Shown here: positions 25,545-34,478 of the stretch, piece by piece
Position numbering within the stretch: position 1 is the stretch's first letter
How the letters are laid out: the number at the start of each line of letters is the position of its first letter
Assembly (NCBI GenBank): GCA_044226365.1
Contig: JBGAHE010000015.1
Span: 23,086 to 87,085, forward strand
Source: JALHNI01 sp044226365
GTDB lineage: Bacteria; Acidobacteriota; Terriglobia; Bryobacterales; Bryobacteraceae
Direction: 5' to 3'
DNA: 64,000 bases
Position numbers and translations under genes: made by a program
Notes under the pieces: model-generated
Seen by the model: the letters and a program-made list of their open reading frames with translations, nothing else
Databases searched by the model: none
Told to the model about the DNA's origin: nothing

Positions 25545-27145
25545 GACCGATACTCCGGCTTCCAGATCCACGGCAACACCTTCGTGCGTTTGGCCCACGC
25601 TTCCCAACGTGCAGCCATCGACTTCACCCGTCCCGGCTGCGCCGCGGCAAGATTGTTCGTCTCCGAACGGTCCTTCTCCATGTCGTACAGCTCCCAGCTT
25701 CCTCCGGCCCCCAGGGCCACCAACTTCCACTTCCCTTCCCGAATCGCCCGATTGCCCTCATGCTCCCAGCAGAGCGAACGGGCCGCCAATCGCCGCCCTT
25801 GGAACGCGGGCACCAGGCTCACGCCCTCCAACCGCGGACGATCGCTCGGGTAGCTCGCCCGTCCCACGTCGGCCAACGTCGGCAGCAGATCAATCAGGTG
25901 AGCCGGCTGCTGCTCAATCGCCCCTTTGCGCGAAATGCCCGCTGGCCAGTGCACGATGCACGGCGAGGCAATCCCTCCTTCGTGCCCATAGTGTTTATAG
26001 AGCCGCCAGGGAGCGTTGCACGCATTCGCCCACCCCGACCCATAACTGTGAAACGTCCCGGGCTGGCCCATCTCCTTCAACTGTTCGCCTCGATGCAATG
26101 TATTATCCGGGCCCGTGGACCCGTCGAAACCCCACGGGTCCCACTCCGCGCACGCCCCGTTATCGGATGAGAAGAGAATCAGCGTGTTCTCGAGCTCCCG
26201 ATTCGCGCGCAGATCGTCCACCACGCGGCCAAGGTTCCGGTCCATAATCTCCACCATCGCCGCGTAAGTTGCCATCCGCCGCACCAGGTCGGCGCGCCGG
26301 TCCGCGGGCACCGTATCCCACGCCGGAATCGGCTTGTTCTCCCACGTCTCCGGCTTCACCACGCGATTCGGCGGAATGATGCTGCGCGGCGTGAGTTGCC
26401 AACCATCTCTCACCACCCCGAGCTGCTTTTGCTTCGCGAACCGCGCCTCCCGGATCGCGTCCCATCCCTTCTCATAAAGCGCGGCGTAGCGATCGATCAG
26501 TTCCTTCGGCGCCTGCAAAGGGAAGTGCGGTGCGTTGTACGCGAGATAGAGGAAATAGGGCTTCCGCTCCCGGCGCGCCCCCGCCACGAACTCCAATGCG
26601 TGATCAGTCAGCGCCTCGGTCGCATAGAACTTCTTGCCATAAGCCCGCTTGGCGCGCTCCGCCGGCAGGCGCACGTAAGGCTTCTCATCCCAGAACGATT
26701 CGTAGCCGGAAAGAAAGCCGTAGAACTCGTCGAAGCCGCGCTCAATCGGCCCCGGCTCACCCAGATGCCATTTGCCGGCCATCAGCGTGGCATAGCCCGC
26801 GTCGCGCAGCACCGTCGGCATTGTGACGAAGTCGTTATTCAATTGGCCGAGATAACCCTCCGGCGAATCCTTCCGTGGCTTCCCCACCATAAAGCCCATC
26901 CCCGCTTGGTGCGGATACCGCCCAGTCATCAAGGCCGCTCGCGAGGGGCAGCAACGGGTTGCGGTATAGAACTGCGAGAGGCGCACGCCGCCGGCAGCGA
27001 GCGCATCGAGATGCGGCGTTTGGATCTCGCTGCCATAACAGCCCAGATCCGAATAGCCGAGGTCATCCGCCAGAATCACGATGATGTTAGGACGCGATAC
27101 GGCAGGCGCCGCCGCCCACGACAGCACGAAGTCGCGCCGCCTCAT
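25541..27145 (-). CDS. Sulfatase, formylglycine type
   Basis: Arylsulfatase-family hydrolase of 534 residues. The start is ATG 27145, overlapping the DUF1501 stop as ATGA; the frame continues far upstream but only as an out-of-frame reading of the neighbour. Metal-binding residues Asp27-Asp28 (ILADDLGYSD) and the sulfatase signature CCPSRAALMTGR, with Cys65 as the residue to be converted to formylglycine, are intact. The N-terminus is short and only weakly signal-like (RRRDFVLSWAAAPAVS). The C-terminal region has GNRAIREGKWKLVALG, typical of the family. Its operon context suggests desulfation of a carbohydrate or polysaccharide. No convincing formylglycine-generating enzyme is seen in the window. 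Confidence 0.92.
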   Translation of the reverse strand: MRRRDFVLSWAAAPAVSRPNIIVILADDLGYSDLGCYGSEIQTPHLDALAAGGVRLSQFYTATRCCPSRAALMTGRYPHQAGMGFMVGKPRKDSPEGYLGQLNNDFVTMPTVLRDAGYATLMAGKWHLGEPGPIERGFDEFYGFLSGYESFWDEKPYVRLPAERAKRAYGKKFYATEALTDHALEFVAGARRERKPYFLYLAYNAPHFPLQAPKELIDRYAALYEKGWDAIREARFAKQKQLGVVRDGWQLTPRSIIPPNRVVKPETWENKPIPAWDTVPADRRADLVRRMATYAAMVEIMDRNLGRVVDDLRANRELENTLILFSSDNGACAEWDPWGFDGSTGPDNTLHRGEQLKEMGQPGTFHSYGSGWANACNAPWRLYKHYGHEGGIASPCIVHWPAGISRKGAIEQQPAHLIDLLPTLADVGRASYPSDRPRLEGVSLVPAFQGRRLAARSLCWEHEGNRAIREGKWKLVALGAGGSWELYDMEKDRSETNNLAAAQPGRVKSMAARWEAWAKRTKVLPWIWKPEYRS

Positions 27146-28563
27146 GACAGCAGTCCCCTCACTACTTTGGCCTCGTCGGTCGGGCCGATCAGCCGCTGAT
27201 TGAGCCCCAACGACGGATAACTCAGTTGAAACGGATCGAGCCCCAGGCAGTGCAACACCGTCGCTTGTAAGTCGCGCACACTCACCGGATCTTTCGCAGC
27301 ATAGTAACCGATGTCGTCGGTCAGCCCATAGTTTATGCCCGCTTTCATCCCGCCGCCGGCCACCCACATCGTGAATGCATGCGGATGATGATCGCGGCCC
27401 ACAAATGCTCCATAGTTGCCGCCCCGGTTCTCGCGCATCGGCGTCCGGCCGAACTCCCCGCCCCACACCACCAGCGTCGAGTCCAGCATTCCACGCTGCT
27501 TCAGATCCTGAATCAAGGCCGCCATCGGCCGGTCGATTGATCGCGCCTTCTCCGGCAGATCCAGCCGAATATCCTCGCGGCGGTTGGAGCCGTGATGATC
27601 CCAGCCCCATTGATACAACTGCACAAAGCGCACGCCTTTTTCCACCAGCCGCCTCGCCAGCAGGCAGTTATTCGCAAAGCTCACCTGGCCTGGCTCGGCG
27701 CCGTACATCCGCTGCACCGCGGGCGGCTCCTGCGAGATATCCATCGCCCCGGGCACCGAGATTTGCATCCGGTACGCTAACTCATACTGCGACATCCGCG
27801 CCTCGGTCTCCAGATCGCCCGCGCTCGCCTGCTGCAAGGCGTTCAAGTCGCGCAGCGCGTCCAGCGACCGTCGCCGCAAAGCTCGATCCATGCCCGCCGG
27901 ATCGCTCAGGAACAGCACCGGGTCACCTTCCGTTCGGCATTGCACTCCTTGATACACGCTCGGCAGAAAGCCGCTGCCCCAAAGACTCTTGCCCCCGTCC
28001 GGATTGTTGCCGCCCCCCACCAGCACCACAAACCCCGGCAGATCCTGATTCTCCGAGCCCAGTCCGTAAGTCGCCCATGCCCCCATCGACGCTCCGCCAA
28101 AGCGTGGACTCCCGGTATGCAGCAGCAGTTGGGCCGGCGCATGGTTGAACTGATCGGTATTCATCGAGCGGATCACCGTGAGGTCATCCGCCACCGTCGC
28201 CAGTTCGGGCAGCAGTTCGCTCATCCACGTTCCCGCCTGGCCATGTTGAGCGAAACGATAAGGACTGCCCATCATCTTGGGCACCCCCTTGATAAAGGCA
28301 AACCGCTTGCCGGTCAGCAGATGCTGCGGGCAATCCTGCCCGTCATACTTCACTAACTCTGGCTTCCAATCGAACAGGTCCAACTGCGACGGCGCCCCCG
28401 CCATGTGCAGATAGATCACCGCCTTGGCCTTGGCTTCCCGGCTCGGCTGCTTCGGCAGCAGCGGCCTCGGTTGCGCCGTCGCCTGCTCACTCAGGTACAT
28501 TCCTCCCAGCGCCAGGCCGGAGTTCCGCAGCAAGGAACGGCGAGTTTGCGCCCAGGGACTCAT
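27142..28563 (-). CDS. DUF1501 protein (sulfatase-fold), exported
   Basis: DUF1501 protein of 473 residues with a twin-arginine-type leader (TRRSLLRNSGLALGGMYL). Family motifs: IYLHMAGAPSQLDLFDWKP, GWDHHGSNRRED, WGGEFGRTPMRE and GRDHHPHAFTMW. The ATG at 28563 overlaps the stop of the upstream PSD1 gene, and its own stop overlaps the sulfatase start, so it is coupled on both sides. It is similar to but clearly diverged from the copy at 21788-23194. Confidence 0.88.
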   Translation of the reverse strand: MSPWAQTRRSLLRNSGLALGGMYLSEQATAQPRPLLPKQPSREAKAKAVIYLHMAGAPSQLDLFDWKPELVKYDGQDCPQHLLTGKRFAFIKGVPKMMGSPYRFAQHGQAGTWMSELLPELATVADDLTVIRSMNTDQFNHAPAQLLLHTGSPRFGGASMGAWATYGLGSENQDLPGFVVLVGGGNNPDGGKSLWGSGFLPSVYQGVQCRTEGDPVLFLSDPAGMDRALRRRSLDALRDLNALQQASAGDLETEARMSQYELAYRMQISVPGAMDISQEPPAVQRMYGAEPGQVSFANNCLLARRLVEKGVRFVQLYQWGWDHHGSNRREDIRLDLPEKARSIDRPMAALIQDLKQRGMLDSTLVVWGGEFGRTPMRENRGGNYGAFVGRDHHPHAFTMWVAGGGMKAGINYGLTDDIGYYAAKDPVSVRDLQATVLHCLGLDPFQLSYPSLGLNQRLIGPTDEAKVVRGLLS

Positions 28564-31229
28564 CGCCGGGTGAAAGCCTCATCGAGATTCAGGATGGTGT
28601 GGGCCACCACGACCCAGGAAGCCTTAGCAAAGTCCTGCGAAGCAGCGGGCGGCAAACGAAGCGGACGCGACGCCAGCAGCGACGCATCAAAAATCTGGCC
28701 CTCTTTCTTCTCGCGAATCCGCAGCGCCCGAATCGCCAGGGTGTTGGTTCCCGGCTTCAGCGCCTTGGCCGCCGCACCCTGTACTTTGTATTCGTAGTAG
28801 CCGTTGCGGTCCAGATTCGTCGAGGCGGCCAGTTCCCCATTCAGATAGGCCTCGAAGGCCCCCAGCGAGCGCACCACCAACCGCAAATCAGTTAGTGCAC
28901 CTTGCTTCACCGTGAACGACCGGCGCAACCAAAGCTGCTCCACATCCCACTTCGTCTCCGGTTGAAGATCGCTCTCGCGTTCAAAATAGCCAAACGGACC
29001 AGCCCCCTCCAGCCAGCCCGCGTCCGGGAAATCCTGCTTCTTCCAGCCGTCGCCCGGTGACTGCAGCGCATAGCGCCACTGTGCCCGCTCCGCGCCTTCG
29101 TTCGCCACCAGCGCGATCGTCCGGTCGACCGCATAGAGCACCTCGCTATAGTTCAGTAGCTCGGGCGCCGACCCTCGCCCCTGCCGCAATTCTTTTTCCG
29201 CCTGCCGGCGCAGTTCTACGATGCGCCGCGTTTCCGCCTCGCTCGGAGGACGCACCAGCACCCGGCGGAACAGCCACGCAGCCCGCGCACTCTCCGTCTC
29301 GCTCGGCTCTGCCATCGCCCGCAACGCTAAGTGTTGCGCCGCTTCCATCAGCACCGGATCGTTCATCGCCGCCAACGCCTGCAGCGGCGTGTTGGTGCGA
29401 ATGCGGCGAAGCGTACAGGTGAGCCCCGCCGGTGCATCATAGGTGGTCAGCATCGGATAAGGCGACGAACGTCTCAGAAACGTGTAGAGGCTACGGCGAT
29501 AGCGATCCTCTCCCGGACTCGGCAGCCAGCGCTCGGTGTTATAGACCACATTCCAGATACCCTCCGGTTGCCACGGCATCACCGGAGGACCGCCCATCTT
29601 CTGGCTCAGCAACCCGCTCACCGCCAGCGCCTGGTCGCGCACCATTTCCGCCTCTAACCGGAACCGCGGCCCTCGTGCAAGCAGCACGTTCCCCGGATCG
29701 CGCTCCCGGTCCGCCGGTGTGACGTCCGACGACTGACGATAAGTGGCCGACATCACCATCGTCTTCAGCACCGCCTTCAGATCCCACTTCGTCCGGTGGA
29801 CTTCCGTCGCCAGCCAATCGAGCAGTTCAGGATGCGACGGCCGGTTGCCCTGGCTCCCGAAGTCCTCCTCGGTATCCACGAGGCCGCGGCCAAACAGTCG
29901 CGCCCAGAGCCGGTTCGCGAGCACCCGGGCCGTCAGCGGGTTCCGGCTGTCCACCAGCCATTGCGCCAGCCCCAACCGATTGGCGGGTGCTCCCGCCGGT
30001 AGCGGAGGGAAGGCCGCTGGCACGCCCGGCTGAACGTCTTCACCTGGATTCAGAAAACTGCCGCGCACCTGCCGGCGCGTGCGGCGCTGCTTGTCCAACG
30101 GTAGTTCCCGCATGATGGGCATCGAGAAGTTTCCCAACGGCAGGACGGGCCGCTCATCTTCCTTATCGCTATCCTCGGTCTGGTTGAAGAAGGCGTAGAG
30201 CTGAAAGAACTCGCGATGAGAAAGTGGATCGTACTTGTGGGTATGGCATTGCGCGCACCCCCAGGTCATCCCCATCCACACCTGTCCCGTGGTAGCGACG
30301 CGATCCTTGATTGCGGCATCGCGAAACTCTTCGTCATCGCTGCCGCCTTCGGTGTTCGTCATGGTGTTGCGATGGAAGGCCGTCGCGATAAGATCGCTCT
30401 GCGTGGCGTTCGGCAACAGGTCGCCCGCCAGTTGACGCACCGTAAAGCGGTCGAACGGCATGTTCTCATTCAGCGCCCGGACCACCCAATCGCGATACGG
30501 CCAAATATGGCGCACCCGATCCTTCTCGTAACCTTGCGAGTCCGCATAGCGGGCCAAGTCGAGCCAAACCCGCGCCCAGCGCTCTCCGTAATGAGGAGAA
30601 GCCAGGAGGCTGTCCACCAGCCGTTCATACGCCTTCTCGCTGCCCTCCCGCGCGAAAGCGGCCACCGCCGCCGGCTCCGGCGGCAAACCCGTCAAATCCA
30701 TCGCCACCCGGCGCGCGAGTACGTACGCGCTCGCTGCTCCCGACGGTTGCCGGCCCTCCTGCTCCAACCGCGCCAGCACAAACCGATCGATCTCATTGCG
30801 CGGCCAGGTCCCTTGGCGGACGGCTGGCAATTCCGAACGCACCGGCGCTTCCAGGCTCCAGTGCTTTTGATACACGGCCCCTTGCTCAATCCACGCTCGC
30901 ACCAGCGCTGCTTCCCTGGAAGAGAGGGGCTCGCCGGTGGGCGGCATCGGCCGCTTGGCCGCCGTAATGCGCGCCACCACGCGGCTCTCCGCGCTGTTCC
31001 CGGGGATGATCCCGGCCAGCCCGCCGGTCTTCCCCGTCGCATCCTCCCGGGAGTCCAGACGCAGATTCGCTTGCCGCGCATGCTCATCGGGGCCGTGGCA
31101 GGCGAAGCACCGTTTCGCGAGGATCGGTTGGATGTCGCGCTGATAGTCCACCGGGGGCGCGCCAAAGGCGACCCAGGAGTAGAGCACCAAGATGAATCCT
31201 GATTTCAATCCTCTCGCATCGTAGATCAT
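28560..31229 (-). CDS. PSD1/planctomycete cytochrome C domain protein with C-terminal galactose-binding-like domain
   Basis: First gene of the second operon, 889 residues from ATG 31229. The N-terminus has a membrane-export segment (SGFILVLYSWVAFG), PSCyt1 haem motif CFACHGPDEHARQ, DUF1549 (RRVAMDLTGLPPEPAAVAAF) with a second haem motif CAQCHTHKYDP, and DUF1553 (NRLWARLFGRGLVDTEEDFG). About 150 residues at the C-terminus form an additional domain with the look of a beta-galactosidase jelly roll (WLRRSFTV, LRLVVRSLGAFEAYLNGEL), probably carbohydrate binding; the PSD1 copy at 23199 lacks it. No clear ribosome-binding site precedes the ATG; a TTG at about 31202, giving MKSGFILVLY, is an alternative. 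Confidence 0.87.
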   Translation of the reverse strand: MIYDARGLKSGFILVLYSWVAFGAPPVDYQRDIQPILAKRCFACHGPDEHARQANLRLDSREDATGKTGGLAGIIPGNSAESRVVARITAAKRPMPPTGEPLSSREAALVRAWIEQGAVYQKHWSLEAPVRSELPAVRQGTWPRNEIDRFVLARLEQEGRQPSGAASAYVLARRVAMDLTGLPPEPAAVAAFAREGSEKAYERLVDSLLASPHYGERWARVWLDLARYADSQGYEKDRVRHIWPYRDWVVRALNENMPFDRFTVRQLAGDLLPNATQSDLIATAFHRNTMTNTEGGSDDEEFRDAAIKDRVATTGQVWMGMTWGCAQCHTHKYDPLSHREFFQLYAFFNQTEDSDKEDERPVLPLGNFSMPIMRELPLDKQRRTRRQVRGSFLNPGEDVQPGVPAAFPPLPAGAPANRLGLAQWLVDSRNPLTARVLANRLWARLFGRGLVDTEEDFGSQGNRPSHPELLDWLATEVHRTKWDLKAVLKTMVMSATYRQSSDVTPADRERDPGNVLLARGPRFRLEAEMVRDQALAVSGLLSQKMGGPPVMPWQPEGIWNVVYNTERWLPSPGEDRYRRSLYTFLRRSSPYPMLTTYDAPAGLTCTLRRIRTNTPLQALAAMNDPVLMEAAQHLALRAMAEPSETESARAAWLFRRVLVRPPSEAETRRIVELRRQAEKELRQGRGSAPELLNYSEVLYAVDRTIALVANEGAERAQWRYALQSPGDGWKKQDFPDAGWLEGAGPFGYFERESDLQPETKWDVEQLWLRRSFTVKQGALTDLRLVVRSLGAFEAYLNGELAASTNLDRNGYYEYKVQGAAAKALKPGTNTLAIRALRIREKKEGQIFDASLLASRPLRLPPAASQDFAKASWVVVAHTILNLDEAFTRR

Positions 31230-31461
31230 TGGCTTTGATCGTACAAATAGCAAGAACTGATGAGATAGTGAGGATCTACCTATCAGCTGGCGAACGCCAA
31301 ACACCTGCCTCAATCGCCGAGAAGCGAGGAGCCCCGCTCAGCCACCACACGCTGGCGCGACATTGACCAAGGCAGAAACCGGTTCGGAGGGTGAAAAGCA
31401 GCGACGCCATGTGGACGGTACAGTCCACGCGCGGCAATCAACTGAAAAGGAAGGGTTTGTA
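31230..31461. promoter_or_regulatory. Intergenic region with possible operator of the PSD1-sulfatase operon
   Basis: About 230 bases without a gene. An imperfect inverted repeat GATAG-N11-CTATC (31264-31284) lies 35-55 bases upstream of the PSD1 ATG, where an operator would be expected. Next to the tRNA 3' end a short hairpin, GTGGAC/GTCCAC (31411-31428), could mark the tRNA transcript end, though no T-run follows. No convincing -35/-10 pair was found. Confidence 0.3.
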
Positions 31462-31538
31462 TGGTGCGCCCGGAGTGATTCGAACACCCGGCCTTCTGGT
31501 TCGTAGCCAGACGCTCTATCCAGCTGAGCTACGGGCGC
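31462..31538 (-). tRNA. tRNA-Arg (anticodon ACG)
   Basis: A complete cloverleaf reads on the minus strand: acceptor GCGCCCG pairs with CGGGCGC, the D-arm has AGCTCAGCTGGATAGAGC, the anticodon stem TCTGG/CCAGA encloses the loop CTACGAA with anticodon ACG (read as ICG), and the T-arm contains GGTTCGAATC-type sequence (GTTCGAATCAC). The 3' CCA is encoded (31464-31462). It would decode CGU, CGC and CGA arginine codons. Confidence 0.97.
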
Positions 31539-31581
31539 ACTGACTCTTTGAGAATAGCACATCGGCATCTACAATGAGGGG

Positions 31582-32787
31582 ATGAATCGACGTGAATTTG
31601 CAGGTGTCTTAGCGGCCACCGCCCTTTCCCAATCCCGCGTCCTGGGCGCGAACGAGCGGCTCCGCATCGGCGTGATCGGCTGTGGTGGCATGGCCACCGG
31701 CCACATGCGCATGCTGAACCGGATCAAGGAATCCGCAAACATCTCGATTGAAGCCGTCTGCGACGTCTACGACAAGCGCCTCGACGCCGCCTCCGCCCTC
31801 ACCGGCGGCAAGAAGATCAAGGACTACCGTTCGCTGCTCGAATCCAAAGACATCGACTACGTCCTCATCGCTACGCCCGAGCACTGGCACTACCAGATGG
31901 CCGTCGACGCCCTCGATGCCGGCAAGCACGTCTACGTCGAAAAGCCCATGTGCTTCACCGCCGAGGAAGCCCGCAAGCTCGCCCTGAAGATGAAGACCAG
32001 CAAGCAGAAGCTACAGGTCGGCGTCCAGGGCATGTCCGACGACTCCTACGCCGAAGCCAACAAGTACGTCACCAGCGGCGCGCTCGGTAAAGTCGTCCTC
32101 GCCCAGATCGATTACTCCCGCAACCACAAAGGCGACTTCTTCAACCTCTACGAGCCGGACCCCGACTGCAAGCCCGGCGTCAACCTTGACTGGAAGGCCT
32201 GGCTCGGCCCCGCCAAAAAGCATGAGTTCGTCCCGGACCGCTTCTTCAACTGGCGCCGTTACTGGGACTACTCCCACGGCATCGCCAGCGACCTGTTCGT
32301 GCATCGCGTCACCCGCATCATCAAGTCGCTCGGCCTCGGCTTTCCGGAACGCGGCGTCGGCGCCGGCGGCAAGTTCGTCTTCCCCGAGTCCACCGCCGAG
32401 ATCCCCGATACGCTCAACATGCTCATCGACTACCCGGGCGGCCCCACCATCCAGTTAGTCTCCTCGATGGTCAACGACACCAAGATTCAATACCTGCTGC
32501 GCGGTCACAAAGCCACACTCGAGTTCACCCAAACCGGCTTCACCATCACGCCGCAAGCCATGTTCAAGGACGAGACCAAGGCCGTGGACTACCAGCGGAC
32601 CGGCGCCGAGTCCACCGAACTTCATCACCTCAATCTGCACGCCGCCATCCGCACCGGTGTCCCCGTCAAATGCGACGCCGAGTTAGGCTACAAAGCGGTC
32701 GTCGCCGTACAGCTTGGCTCGCTTTCTTATCGCAAGCACAAATACATGGCTTGGGATGCCGCCAAAGAGAAGATCGTGCAGGCGTAG
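31582..32787 (+). CDS. Exported Gfo/Idh/MocA-family oxidoreductase
   Basis: Oxidoreductase of 401 residues with a short twin-arginine leader (MNRREFAGVLAATALS) before the Rossmann motif IGVIGCGGMATGHM; the catalytic-site motif EKPMCFT follows near residue 120. The ATG follows GAGGGG closely. A possible promoter TTGAGA (31548-31553), 16-base spacer, TACAAT (31570-31575) would give almost no leader, so it is doubtful. The gene is alone, ending at a strong terminator shared with the convergent cytochrome. Substrate unknown, probably a sugar derivative. It is diverged from the Gfo/Idh protein at 20452. Confidence 0.88.
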   Translation: MNRREFAGVLAATALSQSRVLGANERLRIGVIGCGGMATGHMRMLNRIKESANISIEAVCDVYDKRLDAASALTGGKKIKDYRSLLESKDIDYVLIATPEHWHYQMAVDALDAGKHVYVEKPMCFTAEEARKLALKMKTSKQKLQVGVQGMSDDSYAEANKYVTSGALGKVVLAQIDYSRNHKGDFFNLYEPDPDCKPGVNLDWKAWLGPAKKHEFVPDRFFNWRRYWDYSHGIASDLFVHRVTRIIKSLGLGFPERGVGAGGKFVFPESTAEIPDTLNMLIDYPGGPTIQLVSSMVNDTKIQYLLRGHKATLEFTQTGFTITPQAMFKDETKAVDYQRTGAESTELHHLNLHAAIRTGVPVKCDAELGYKAVVAVQLGSLSYRKHKYMAWDAAKEKIVQA

Positions 32788-32802
32788 TTCTTCCTCACCG
32801 CC

Positions 32803-32839
32803 AAAGAAAAAGGCCCCGCCGAAGCGGGGCCTTTTCTTT
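32803..32839. terminator. Bidirectional intrinsic terminator
   Basis: Stem AGGCCCCGC (32811-32819), loop CGAA, complementary arm GCGGGGCCT (32824-32832), followed by TTTTCTTT on the plus strand and preceded by AAAGAAAAA, which forms the U-run for the minus strand. It lies between convergent genes ending at 32787 and 32858 and can end both transcripts. Confidence 0.88.
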
Positions 32840-32857
32840 CCGACCGTATCGCCAGTC

Positions 32858-33274
32858 TTAGTGGCTCATCTTCACTTTGTAACCGCCATCAGCCGTCTGT
32901 TCCCGATAGGCGGTGTGGCAGGTCTTGCAGCTCGAACCGACCGCGCCGAGAGCGGCGGTGGCAGCGGCTTCATCGCCGGACTTCGCGGCGGCGCCCAACG
33001 CAGCAGCGTTCTTCGCCGCGGCATTGGACCAATCTTCAGCTTCCTTCATCTTGTGTTCCGCAAAGAACGCGGCGGAGGCCTTCATGCTCTTCTCGATGGT
33101 GGCAGCCGCGGCTTCGGCTTCAGGGCCGGTCTTGGCGCCTTTCTTCAATGCGCCCATCGACTTGGGGAGCGCCTTCATCGCCGTCGCGAGCTCGGCCTCG
33201 GTTACCGCGTAGGCGAACACAGCAAATACGGCCAAAAAACTCGTGGAGATCAGAATACGGGAACTCTTGGTCAT
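32858..33274 (-). CDS. Cytochrome c'-like (class II, c556-type) periplasmic protein
   Basis: Small protein of 138 residues with a signal peptide (ILISTSFLAVFAVFAYA), an alanine- and lysine-rich helical body and a single C-terminal haem motif CKTCH (116-120) followed by TAYR, the arrangement of class II cytochromes c. The ATG at 33274 is chosen because the frame upstream reads into the promoter of the divergent operon. It is divergent from the hydroxyacid oxidase operon and may share its redox role. Confidence 0.86.
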   Translation of the reverse strand: MTKSSRILISTSFLAVFAVFAYAVTEAELATAMKALPKSMGALKKGAKTGPEAEAAAATIEKSMKASAAFFAEHKMKEAEDWSNAAAKNAAALGAAAKSGDEAAATAALGAVGSSCKTCHTAYREQTADGGYKVKMSH

Positions 33275-33332
33275 GCGGGTAAGCGTACCACTGATGCAAG
33301 CCCTCTGCAAGCGCGATATCATCGCAGGCAAG

Positions 33333-34478
33333 ATGAATCGTCGCACCGCTTTAAGCCTGTTTGCCGCGCACGTTGCCGGGTCCCCTTTAGCCCGTGCCGA
33401 CGTCATGGATGCGGACGTAAACGGCCCGATCAACGTTCATGAATTTGAGGAAGTCGCCAAACGCAAACTCCACAAGTTCGCCTACGACTTTATTGCCGGC
33501 GGCGTCGAAGACGAACGCACTCTCCGCGCCAACATTGAAGCCATCGGCCATTGGGACTTAGTCCCCCGCTTCATGGTCGACGTCAGCAACATTGACTTAT
33601 CGCTCGACCTCTTCGGCCAGAAGCTCGCCTCGCCCATCATCATCTCGCCCACCGGCGGCAAAGACCTCGTCATGCCCGGCGCCGAAGAGATCGTCGCCAA
33701 AGCCGCCCTCAACTCCAAAACCGTCCTCTGCTCCGCCACCGGCGCCAAGAAACTCCTCGACGCCGGCGAACCGCTCCACTGGTGGATCAACGGCATTGGC
33801 CAGCCCAATAAAGAGGCCGCCGTCAACTTCGCCAAACGCACCGAAGACGGCGGCGGCAAAGCGATCGTCCTCACCGTCGACAACGCCTATCAGTCCAACC
33901 GCGATCGCAACAACCGCAATCGCTTCGACTACGGCATGATGCGCAGCGGACCGCCCAAGCCCGGCGAGCCTCCGCGCAAGCCCGTCAACCCCGCGCTCCC
34001 CGCCATGTGGCTGCCCCACACGCCCAACCTCACCTGGGACTACATCGACTGGGTCCGCAGTGCCAGCAACCTCCCCATCATTCTCAAAGGCATCCTCGCC
34101 CCCGAAGACGCCGAACTCGCCGTCCAGCGTGGCGCTTCCGGCATCAGCGTTTCGAACCACGGCGGCCGTCAGTTGGATGGCGCCATCGGCACGCTCGATG
34201 CCCTGCCCGACGTCGTCGATGCCGTCGCCGGCCGTATCCCCGTCCTGGTCGATGGTGGCTTGCGCCGCGGCAGCGACATTCTCAAAGCCTTGGCTCTCGG
34301 CGCCAAAGCCGTCCTCGTCGGCCGCGCCCCGCTCTGGGGCCTCGGCGCCTTCGGCCAAGCCGGCGTCGAACGGGTCATGTGGATGTTGAACGCCGAACTC
34401 AAACTCTCCATGGCGCTCTCCGGACAACCGCGGCTGGGGACCATCACCCGGCGCCTGGTGCGGCGGCATCAGGCATGA
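33333..34478 (+). CDS. Exported FMN-dependent alpha-hydroxy acid oxidase/dehydrogenase-like protein
   Basis: Member of the lactate/glycolate oxidase family, 381 residues, with an exported-type leader (MNRRTALSLFAAHVAG). The catalytic base His276 (SNHGGRQLD), Arg279, Lys252 (ILKG) and Asp183 (LTVD) are present. By my alignment to glycolate oxidase from memory, three usual active-site residues differ: Phe53 replaces Tyr24, Gly154 the Tyr129 position and Tyr186 the Arg164 position. Substrate specificity or even activity is therefore uncertain. The ATG at 33333 follows AGGCAAG. Its TGA overlaps the ATG of a hexahaem cytochrome, which could be its electron acceptor, so dehydrogenase rather than oxidase action in the periplasm is plausible. 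Confidence 0.85.
   Translation: MNRRTALSLFAAHVAGSPLARADVMDADVNGPINVHEFEEVAKRKLHKFAYDFIAGGVEDERTLRANIEAIGHWDLVPRFMVDVSNIDLSLDLFGQKLASPIIISPTGGKDLVMPGAEEIVAKAALNSKTVLCSATGAKKLLDAGEPLHWWINGIGQPNKEAAVNFAKRTEDGGGKAIVLTVDNAYQSNRDRNNRNRFDYGMMRSGPPKPGEPPRKPVNPALPAMWLPHTPNLTWDYIDWVRSASNLPIILKGILAPEDAELAVQRGASGISVSNHGGRQLDGAIGTLDALPDVVDAVAGRIPVLVDGGLRRGSDILKALALGAKAVLVGRAPLWGLGAFGQAGVERVMWMLNAELKLSMALSGQPRLGTITRRLVRRHQA

Noticed and set aside
25545..25730. N-terminal extension of the PSD1 frame
   Set aside because: Overlaps the sulfatase end and does not look like a signal peptide; GTG at 25544 gives one directly.
27146..27610. N-terminal extension of the sulfatase frame
   Set aside because: It lies inside the DUF1501 gene in another frame; the ATGA overlap at 27142-27145 and the metal-binding N-terminus fix the real start.
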